A DNA stretch of 20,224 nucleotides from Rhodococcus_G sp042754225 (GTDB lineage: Bacteria > Actinomycetota > Actinomycetes > Mycobacteriales > Mycobacteriaceae). Position numbers and translations under genes: made by a program. The notes below the pieces were generated by a model. That model did no database searches. It saw nothing but the letters and a program-made list of their open reading frames with translations, and was not told where the DNA came from. The DNA lies in assembly GCF_042754225.1 (NCBI RefSeq), contig NZ_JBHZAH010000094.1:1-20224 (forward strand), read 5' to 3'. Positions within the stretch are counted from its first letter, which is position 1. Each line of letters begins with the position of its first letter. Below are positions 15,101-20,224 of the stretch, piece after piece.

Positions 15101-16100
15101 CTCCCACATCGATCCCGACCTGCTGACCATCGGCGAGGAGAGCTTCGTCGCCGACATGGCGAGCCTCGGCGGCAGCACGTTCTGCAACGGCCGGATGACG
15201 TTCGCGCCCACCGAGATCGGCACCCGGGCGTTCATCGGCAACGCCGCGGTGCTGCCGAGCGGCATGCACACCGGTGACGGTTCACTGGTCGGCGTGCTGA
15301 CCGTACCGCCGGCCGAGGGCGTTCCGGCCGACACGTCGTGGCTCGGCAATCCTGCGTTCTACCTGCCGGCCCGGCAGGACAGCGGCGAGTTCGACGAGGC
15401 GGAGACCTTCTCCCCGAGCCGGGCGGTCGTCGCCCACCGCTGGTGGATCGAGTTCTTCCGGATCGTGCTGCCGCCCACGGTGATCGGGGTGAGCCTGTAC
15501 TTCTACCTGCTGGGGCTCTCGCTGATCGCTCGTGCCAGCACCCTCACCTGGACGATCCTGTCGGCGCCGCTGCTGGCACTGGCGACCGCGCTCGGGGTGG
15601 TGCTGTTCTCCGCGGCGGTGAAGAAGAACCTGGTCGGCACCTACCGGCCGCGGGTGGAGCCGCTGTGGGCCAGGTTCGTGCGTCGGTCCGAATTCGCCAC
15701 CGGCATGTACGAGTCGGCCGCGGTCCCGGTGCTGCTCGGTCAGCTCACCGGAACCCCGTTCCTGCCGATGGTCCTGCGCTGGTTCGGCGCGGGAATGGGC
15801 AGACGGGTCTGGATCGGCACCACATACCTCACCGAGTTCGACCTGGTGCAGGTCGGCGACGACGCGGTGATCGGGGCCGGGGTGTCACTGCAGACGCACC
15901 TGTTCGAGGACCGCGTGATGAAGATGTCGACCGTCACCGTCTGCGCGGGCGCGACCGTCGGCACCCGTGCGGTGGTGCTCTACGACGCCGTCGTCGGCGA
16001 GCACGCCGAACTCGGCCCGCTGTCGCTGCTGATGAAGGGCGACGAGCTGCCCGCCCACACCCGATGGGAGGGCGTCCCGGCCCAGGCGGTGCGCCCGTGA
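12108..16100 (+). CDS. Pls/PosA family nonribosomal peptide synthetase (homopoly-amino-acid synthetase type)
   Basis: 1330 aa. Adenylation domain about 25-510: IYTSGSTGRPKG (171-182), ISFDFSIEE (215-223), TYGPTE (305-310), YRTGDL (390-395), catalytic Lys506 in PSGKVDR. Carrier domain about 530-605 with LGGHSL; phosphopantetheine on Ser567. There is no condensation or thioesterase domain. Instead, six membrane helices (about 641-663, 673-697, 872-900, 903-932, 1113-1141, 1146-1170) separate three left-handed beta-helix domains (about 705-865, 935-1100, 1180-1330); the last contains the conserved-looking LQTHLFEDRVMK. This matches the described plan of epsilon-poly-L-lysine synthetase (about 1320 aa), where the tandem domains join monomers iteratively. 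By hand alignment to GrsA, the pocket reads D-F-E-Y-L-G-T-V-T-K; the Glu at position 3 would suit a cationic side chain, but the monomer is not established. It is first in a coupled four-gene operon; its TGA overlaps the next GTG. Confidence 0.92.
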   Translation: MSSAQTRPFMSGPAGVTAPMRRLEHVFEASVERTPYAVAVECDDHRLTYADLEQRANQLANHLISLRAGVGARVAILLERSPETYVALLAVLKAGAAFVPIDPASPADRIAYITSDSDVDLVLTSSAFSATLAGLEVSWTEVDSEAVLIAEQPTTRPSFTVAHRDPAAYIIYTSGSTGRPKGVEVAQSSICNFLDIVPTVYDVQPTDRVYQGMTISFDFSIEEIWPTWAVGATLVAGPTGAGRLGGELADFLESRGVTVMYCVPTLLATIPRELPLLRSILVGGEACPRELVERWGRPGRRILNTYGPTEATVTATWCELVPGRPVTIGVPLPTYSVVILDENREPVPHGGIGEICIGGPGVARGYVGRPDLTADRFLDLPIPGIRGRIYRTGDLGRITEDGEVEYLGRADSEVKIRGHRVDLGEIESVLLVDDAVASAVVSKVTVADVEQLASWVVLLPGADAHGLAVDALAARVHEELQRRLPDYMVPTFLDVVDELPMMPSGKVDRPRLPAPTGRRLSGPTGPVVAAGSDVEFDLRRLWADLLGLPADEVSVEADFFTELGGHSLAAAQLVTRLRESGMHPTAGIRDVYAGPTIRAMAATLVGIGADGGNGRPTPPVPPTQRTDGAPIGSAAVRRAGAAQALFVLLILLVVTIPVSIVYVRHNGQPSFDALVDLLIATVPSYLMVRWVVPVLAIRPLSAGIEPGRYRLWGTTYLRLWMVDHLMMLAPMPVLSGSPLMAPFLRALGASVGADTHIGTSTVSFPAMVTIGAGASLGTNTDVRPWRVVGRQVVVAPIVVGAHAYVAANCALEPGAVVGDTAMLGDQSVLAEGVTIPARTRWAGSPPRPVPRLDPRVEAMAADEPAPGWTPKLLLLTAFGVLTLEALAIATIVPSLVLVWAVLLEYGMLASLLATLASGAVYVASVCAVVALGKRLILPSLPTGTFPEASALGVKKWATDKLFEMSLLYTNTLYATLYTVPWLRLLGARVGRGAEVSTVSHIDPDLLTIGEESFVADMASLGGSTFCNGRMTFAPTEIGTRAFIGNAAVLPSGMHTGDGSLVGVLTVPPAEGVPADTSWLGNPAFYLPARQDSGEFDEAETFSPSRAVVAHRWWIEFFRIVLPPTVIGVSLYFYLLGLSLIARASTLTWTILSAPLLALATALGVVLFSAAVKKNLVGTYRPRVEPLWARFVRRSEFATGMYESAAVPVLLGQLTGTPFLPMVLRWFGAGMGRRVWIGTTYLTEFDLVQVGDDAVIGAGVSLQTHLFEDRVMKMSTVTVCAGATVGTRAVVLYDAVVGEHAELGPLSLLMKGDELPAHTRWEGVPAQAVRP

Positions 16101-16777
16101 GGCACTCGTACCACCGCCCCCTCGCCCTGGTGTACCGCGGCGGCGCCACCCTGCCCGGTTGCGCGGAATCGGTGGCCGCGCTGCTCGCGCGCAGCCGGTG
16201 GAACTTCGAGATCCACTACGTCGGCCCGCGTGAGGACCTACCGCTCACTCCCGACGTCCTACGATCCGCCGCCGTGTACGCCCAACCCGGCGGCGACGAA
16301 CTGCGACCCGCGTGGCGGCGGATGCGACGGCACCGGAACACGGTCCGCGAGTACGTCGCAGGCGGCGGTCGCTACCTGGGGTTCTGTCTCGGCGGATACC
16401 TCGCGGGCGCCACGCCGGGATTCAACCTGCTTCCGGGAGATGCCGACCGCTACATCTCCACCGCACGCGCCGAGGTCGCCGGGCCCGAGGCGACAGTCGT
16501 CGACGTGCGGTGGCGTGGGCGTCCGCAGCCGATGTACTTCCAGGACGGCCCGACCTTCGCACTGCCGCAGTACTTTCCGCCCGGAATGCACGTGCTGGCC
16601 GCGTATGCCAACGGCCAGATCGCCGCGCTCACCGCGCACTTCGGTGCGGGCCGCGTCGGCGTCGTCGGCCCGCACCCGGAAGCCGACGCCGACTGGTTCG
16701 CCGATTCCGGACTGTCCACCCCCGCCGGCGTCGGCAGCGTCGCCGGCCTCGACCTGATCGACGCGGTGATGAGCTGA
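16097..16777 (+). CDS. Cytoplasmic BPL_N / class I amidotransferase-fold protein
   Basis: A 226-aa single-domain BPL_N protein with no signal peptide; the domain begins within ten residues of the start (RPLALVYRGG). The putative nucleophile is Cys97 in YLGFCLGGYLAG, with His193 and Glu195 in GPHPEAD, the same H-P-E motif as class I glutamine amidotransferases. Other shared blocks are CAESVA, YAQPGG, FNLLPGD and MYFQDGPTF. The CxxC of the exported paralogues is reduced to one Cys (Cys22), consistent with a reducing cytoplasm. The GTG start overlaps the synthetase stop (GTGA), and one base separates its stop from the next ATG, so translation is coupled. Function is unknown; coupling suggests it acts on the synthetase, its monomer or its product. 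The frame is open upstream inside the synthetase gene, but there only as a shadow. Confidence 0.88.
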   Translation: MRHSYHRPLALVYRGGATLPGCAESVAALLARSRWNFEIHYVGPREDLPLTPDVLRSAAVYAQPGGDELRPAWRRMRRHRNTVREYVAGGGRYLGFCLGGYLAGATPGFNLLPGDADRYISTARAEVAGPEATVVDVRWRGRPQPMYFQDGPTFALPQYFPPGMHVLAAYANGQIAALTAHFGAGRVGVVGPHPEADADWFADSGLSTPAGVGSVAGLDLIDAVMS

Positions 16778-16778
16778 C

Positions 16779-17993
16779 ATGACGACCCTGACCGACAGTC
16801 CAGCGACCGCCGCGCCCGCACGGCGGCGGGTCCGCCTGCGTGGCGTCGACCTCGCCCGCGGGCTGGCCGTGCTCGGCATGATCGCCGTGCACTCGTTGGA
16901 CGACTACGACGCGGACGGCCACCCGACCCTCCCGTACACCCTTTCGGCCGGGCACGCGTCGGCGATGTTCGCCGTGCTGGCCGGGGTCGCGATCGCGTTC
17001 CTGTCCGGTCGTCGCCGCTTGCAGCCCGGACCGCAGTCTCGTGGCACGGCCGCGTCGCTGGTCGCCCGAGCCGTGATGCTCGGCCTGATCGGGTTGTCGT
17101 TGGGATACACCGAGATCGACTACGGGGTGGTGATCCTCCCGTACTACGCCGTCATGTTCCTGCTCGCGGTGCCGCTGGTGTATCTGAGCACCCGCACGCT
17201 GGCGGTACTGGCGATTGCGTCAGCCGCGGTGACGCCGGTGCTCAGCCAGTTCGTCCGCCCACATCTGCCGGAGCCGTTCACTCGGCAGTTGTCCTGGGAG
17301 ACAGTGCTGGTCGAGCCGATCCAGTCGCTGGCCAATCTCGTCTTCACCGGCGAGTTCCCGGTCGTCGTGTGGATGACCTACATGCTGGTGGGCATCGTGG
17401 TCGGCCGGCTCGACCTCTCGTCCCTGCGGATCAACGCCTGGCTCACCGGCATCGGCGCGCTGCTCGTCTCGCTGTCGGCCACGCTGTCGTGGATGTTCCT
17501 GCACCCGTTCGAGGGCCTGAGCCGGCTCGAAGCGATCGCCGATCCCGACACCCTCGAGGAAGTCCTCGCGTTCGGCTCCGACGGCACCGTGCCCACCGAC
17601 ACCTGGTGGTGGCTCGCGGTCAACGGTCCGCACACAGGCACACCGCTGGACCTGATGAACACGGTCGGCAGTTCGTTCCTCGTCCTCGGCCTGTGCCTGC
17701 TGCTGTTCCGGGTCGGCCGGCCGGTGCCGGCTCGGGCGGTGAACATCCTCACCGCCCCACTGGTGGCCGTCGGCACGATGTCGCTGACCGTCTATGTCGG
17801 GCACATCATGTTCATCAACTCCGACTTCGACATGTACGACGCCACCGAGGGCTACGTGCGACAGGTCGTGGTGATCTGCGCCCTGGCACTGGCCTGGCGA
17901 GCGACCGCCGGCCGGGGGCCGCTCGAAGGTCTCGTCACCTCCGTGACCACCCGCGTTCGCCGGGCTGTCGAATCCCGGACCGCCCGCACATGA
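16779..17993 (+). CDS. Multi-spanning acyltransferase-like membrane protein (HGSNAT/DUF418 type)
   Basis: A 404-aa protein with about nine to ten hydrophobic helices. It opens with RLRGVDLARGLAVLGMIAVHS (about 19-39), the signature start of the heparan-alpha-glucosaminide N-acetyltransferase-like/DUF1624 family, including a conserved His (His38). It ends with MSLTVYVGHIMFI (about 334-346), a DUF418-type block with His342. Relatives transfer acetyl or acyl groups from cytoplasmic CoA to an acceptor across the membrane; the human member N-acetylates an amino sugar. In this operon an exported polyamine-like peptide would be a fitting acceptor, but this is inference. It starts one base after the preceding stop and overlaps the next gene by ATGA. 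The tail is basic (RVRRAVESR). An alternative role is export or anchoring of the product. Confidence 0.85.
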   Translation: MTTLTDSPATAAPARRRVRLRGVDLARGLAVLGMIAVHSLDDYDADGHPTLPYTLSAGHASAMFAVLAGVAIAFLSGRRRLQPGPQSRGTAASLVARAVMLGLIGLSLGYTEIDYGVVILPYYAVMFLLAVPLVYLSTRTLAVLAIASAAVTPVLSQFVRPHLPEPFTRQLSWETVLVEPIQSLANLVFTGEFPVVVWMTYMLVGIVVGRLDLSSLRINAWLTGIGALLVSLSATLSWMFLHPFEGLSRLEAIADPDTLEEVLAFGSDGTVPTDTWWWLAVNGPHTGTPLDLMNTVGSSFLVLGLCLLLFRVGRPVPARAVNILTAPLVAVGTMSLTVYVGHIMFINSDFDMYDATEGYVRQVVVICALALAWRATAGRGPLEGLVTSVTTRVRRAVESRTART

Positions 17994-18781
17994 ATCGAAC
18001 CGAGGGCCGGGTGACGCGGCGGCGGTTCCTGATCGGGGCGGCCGGGGTCGGCGCGGTCGGTGCCGCAGCAGCAGTGGGGTTGCCACGCCTGCTCGCCGAC
18101 GCGGACGACCGGCCGGTCGCCCTCGTCTACCGCGGTCCCGCGGCCTGCTCGGGCTGCGCGGAATCGGTGGCGAACCTGCTCGTGTCCGCGCCGACCCCGC
18201 TGCGACCGGTGTACTGCGGACCCGACGAGGAGGTCGACGTCACCCCCGAGACCCTCGCCGGGGCAGCCGTCTACGCGCAGCCAGGCGGCGGAACGGTCGG
18301 TCCCGCGTGGCGCCGCACTCGGTCGTACGCGCCCCACCTGCGCGAGTTTGTGGCCGCGGGCGGCTCCTACCTCGGTTTCTGTCTCGGCGCCTACCTGGCC
18401 GGCAACGACCCCGGCTACAGACTGTTCCCCGGCCAGGTGCGGCAGTACATCGGCACGGACGACGCGACCGTGCACGACACCGAGGACACCGTCGTCGCTG
18501 TCGACTGGCGCAACCAGCGCCGGCACATGTTCTTCCAGGACGGCACGGCGTTCACGGTCCCCGACGACAACTGGGACGCGGTCGGCGCGACGGTGCTGGC
18601 GCGCTACCCGAACGAGGTGGTCGCGGCCGTCGTCACCCCGTACGGCAGCGGCCGCGTCGGACTGGTCGGCCCGCACCCGGAAGCCGACGAGTCCTGGTAT
18701 CGCGGACCCGGATTGACGAACCCGGACGGGATCCGATTCGACCTCGGCCACGACCTGATCCAGACCACTCTGCTGCGCTGA
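17990..18781 (+). CDS. Tat-exported BPL_N / class I amidotransferase-fold protein
   Basis: A 263-aa protein. The N-terminus is a twin-arginine signal: TRRRFLIG (9-16) followed by a weakly hydrophobic Ala/Gly/Val stretch to about residue 31. This predicts folded export by Tat; there is no obvious lipobox. The BPL_N domain spans about 40-260, with Cys131 in YLGFCLGAYLAG and His229/Glu231 in GPHPEAD. The CSGC pair (Cys53, Cys56) is as in the Sec-exported paralogue, and there is an extra Cys76. The ATG overlaps the stop of the acyltransferase gene (ATGA), making it the last gene of the operon. It would act in the cell envelope, presumably on the same material as its paralogues. The reaction is unknown. 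Confidence 0.87.
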   Translation: MNRTEGRVTRRRFLIGAAGVGAVGAAAAVGLPRLLADADDRPVALVYRGPAACSGCAESVANLLVSAPTPLRPVYCGPDEEVDVTPETLAGAAVYAQPGGGTVGPAWRRTRSYAPHLREFVAAGGSYLGFCLGAYLAGNDPGYRLFPGQVRQYIGTDDATVHDTEDTVVAVDWRNQRRHMFFQDGTAFTVPDDNWDAVGATVLARYPNEVVAAVVTPYGSGRVGLVGPHPEADESWYRGPGLTNPDGIRFDLGHDLIQTTLLR

Positions 18782-18799
18782 CCCGCGGCCGCCCTCGGC

Positions 18800-19363
18800 T
18801 CAGAACCGCTGCACGTTGTGGATGGGCGGGAGGTCGGCGAGCCCGGTCAGGCCGATCGGGACATCCTCGTCGTAGGCGTTGAACACCTGCCCGAATCCCG
18901 CGTAGATGCCCACGTGGTCGGCGGCGTCCCGGAAGGTGATGACGTCGCCGGGAGCCATCGCCTCCACCGGGATCGGGTCGCCCACGAGTGCCTGGTCCTC
19001 GCTCACCCGCGGCAGGTCCACCCCGGCCTGCCCGAAGGCCCACTGCACCAGGCCCGAACAGTCCCACGCGTCGGGCCCCGTTCCACCCCAGCGGTACGGC
19101 TTGCCCGCCTGCGTGTACGCGGCCGCGAGCGCCGACAAACCGGCCGGACTCGATGCGGCCGAGGCGATCTCGATCACCGCAGGCACGACCGCCGCCTCCG
19201 GCGACTCGGAGGAGGCGGTCAGCCGGTCGAGTTGATCGGCGGTCGACCGGGCGAGCACCGGCGGGACCACCACGGCACCGGCGACCGCCGCGAACAACCC
19301 GGTCGCCACCAGTGCGTTCCGGAGCCGGCTCCGACTCGCGGATGCCGAAGACCGCTCTGTCAC
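18800..19363 (-). CDS. NlpC/P60 family peptidoglycan hydrolase-like protein
   Basis: 187 aa from the preferred GTG 19363, which has GGAG (19372-19369) five bases upstream; ATGs at 19381 and 19405 would add 6 or 14 residues. An N-terminal signal or anchor helix (LVATGLFAAVAGAVVVPPVLA, about 18-38) is followed by a linker and an NlpC/P60 domain from about 78. Blocks are YRWGGTGPDAWDCSGLVQWAF (catalytic Cys102), LPRVSEDQ, PGDVITF and DHVGIYAG (His150). The third polar position appears to be Asn162 (VFNAY) rather than the common His. Family members cut gamma-D-glutamyl-meso-diaminopimelate bonds in the wall. It is downstream of and close to the MeaB gene on the same strand, so co-transcription is possible. 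It converges on the BPL_N operon with 18 bases between stops. Confidence 0.87.
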   Translation of the reverse strand: MTERSSASASRSRLRNALVATGLFAAVAGAVVVPPVLARSTADQLDRLTASSESPEAAVVPAVIEIASAASSPAGLSALAAAYTQAGKPYRWGGTGPDAWDCSGLVQWAFGQAGVDLPRVSEDQALVGDPIPVEAMAPGDVITFRDAADHVGIYAGFGQVFNAYDEDVPIGLTGLADLPPIHNVQRF

Positions 19364-19412
19364 GTCAACTCCGTTCAGCATCGTCCGCGGCGATCCCCGT
19401 TCCATCCGACGC

Positions 19413-20224
19413 CTAGCCGTCGAACGTCTCCAGAATCTGGTGCGCGGCCAGCGCCGCGGTCAGCGACCCCTCACGGACCCGCTGCTCGACGTCGCCGCGG
19501 ATCGCCTTGACGGCGGGGTCGGTGTCGAGGCGGCGCAGCAACTGGTCGTGCACCATCGACCACGTCCAGTCCACCTGCTGCTGGTGCCGTTTGGCCTCGA
19601 GTTCGCCGGCGTCGCCGAGCACCTTGCGGTGCAGCAGCACGGTGTCCCAGAACTTGTCGACGCCGTCGTTCTCCAGCGCGCTCATGGTGAGCACCGGCGG
19701 CTTCCACAGCGCGTCGTGCGGGTAGATCAGCCGCAGTGCACCCGCCAGCTCCCGCGCCGCGGCCTTGGCCTCGATCGCGTGCTTGCCGTCGGCCTTGTTC
19801 ACCGTGACGATGTCGGCCAGCTCGAGCACACCCTTCTTGATGCCCTGCAGCTGGTCGCCGGTCCGAGCGAGGGTGAGGAAGGTGAAGGTGTCGACCATGT
19901 TGGCGACCGTCACCTCGGACTGCCCGACGCCGACGGTCTCGACCAGGATCACGTCGTAGCCGGCCGCCTCGAGCAGCACGATGGTCTCGCGGGTCGCCTT
20001 CGCGACGCCGCCGAGCGTGCCGGAGGTCGGGGACGGCCGGATGAACGCGTTCGGTTCCACCGACAGGTTCTGCATCCGGGTCTTGTCGCCGAGGATCGAG
20101 CCGCCCGTGCGGGTGGACGACGGATCGACGGCGAGGACGGCGACCTTGTGCCCCAACGAGATCAGGTGCATACCGAGGGCCTCGATGGTGGTCGACTTGC
20201 CCACCCCGGGGACCCCGGTGATGC
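19413..20224 (-). CDS. meaB: MeaB/ArgK-type GTPase of methylmalonyl-CoA mutase, 5' end outside window
   Basis: The C-terminal 269 or so residues of a G3E GTPase that protects and reactivates adenosylcobalamin-dependent methylmalonyl-CoA mutase. Visible motifs are ITGVPGVGKSTT (Walker A, at the window edge), VAVLAVDPSSTRTGGSILGDKTRM, DVILVETVGVGQSEV and TVNKADGK (NKxD). A C-terminal dimerisation region contains WTWSMVHDQLLRRL. Compared with the usual length of about 330 aa, roughly 55-60 N-terminal residues lie beyond position 20224. The mutase subunit genes are expected just upstream (to the right). A GTG at 20204 within the P-loop is not a real start. The stop TAG is 49 bases from the preferred NlpC/P60 start. 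Confidence 0.92.
   Translation of the reverse strand, partial: ITGVPGVGKSTTIEALGMHLISLGHKVAVLAVDPSSTRTGGSILGDKTRMQNLSVEPNAFIRPSPTSGTLGGVAKATRETIVLLEAAGYDVILVETVGVGQSEVTVANMVDTFTFLTLARTGDQLQGIKKGVLELADIVTVNKADGKHAIEAKAAARELAGALRLIYPHDALWKPPVLTMSALENDGVDKFWDTVLLHRKVLGDAGELEAKRHQQQVDWTWSMVHDQLLRRLDTDPAVKAIRGDVEQRVREGSLTAALAAHQILETFDG

Noticed and set aside
15338..16096. Upstream extension of the cytoplasmic BPL_N protein into the synthetase gene
   Set aside because: The extension is a frame shadow of the synthetase's beta-helix domains; the GTG at 16097 gives a tight coupled start and a complete domain.

Overview
The window looks like a chromosomal segment of a high-GC actinobacterium. A mycolic-acid-type Mycobacteriales genome (Rhodococcus, Nocardia, Gordonia or a relative) is most likely. 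The hints are very GC-rich codon use, GTG starts, several -10 boxes placed 6-7 nt before start codons (leaderless-style promoters common in this order), a trans-acting-enoyl-reductase-type protein, a Pro/Thr-rich secreted protein and a MeaB GTPase. Genus is an inference. No rRNA, tRNA, CRISPR, IS element or phage gene is visible.

Left part (1-7949), ordinary metabolism: a subtilisin-family protease without a signal peptide (minus strand), a divergent zinc-ribbon SDR-like protein lacking the canonical catalytic Tyr, a 23-bp perfect inverted repeat, a saccharopine-dehydrogenase-fold/trans-acting enoyl reductase-like protein, a YhhN lysoplasmalogenase-like membrane protein divergent from a family III CoA-transferase with rearranged domain order, and a coupled OsmC-family protein plus nucleoside hydrolase.

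Central and right part (8001-18781), the striking region: a large Pls/PosA-type nonribosomal peptide synthetase (1330 aa; adenylation, carrier domain, then six membrane segments separating three left-handed beta-helix domains, the architecture of epsilon-poly-L-lysine synthetase). It heads a tightly coupled four-gene operon. The other three genes encode a cytoplasmic BPL_N/class-I-amidotransferase-fold protein, a multi-spanning acyltransferase of the HGSNAT/DUF418 type, and a Tat-exported second BPL_N protein. A third BPL_N paralogue with a Sec signal peptide and a Pro/Thr-rich tail lies about 4 kb upstream. Between the two stands an 827-aa LAL/MalT-type LuxR regulator, divergent from the synthetase. 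All three BPL_N paralogues keep a Cys...His-x-Glu set like that of class I glutamine amidotransferases. My working model, which is inference, is a secreted homopoly(amino acid) pathway. The synthetase polymerises an amino acid at the membrane, the membrane acyltransferase may cap exposed amines, and Cys amidase-like enzymes in three locations may process, tailor or degrade the product.

Right edge (18800-20224), minus strand: an NlpC/P60 cell-wall hydrolase-like protein and, upstream of it, the 5'-truncated MeaB/ArgK GTPase gene that runs off the window.
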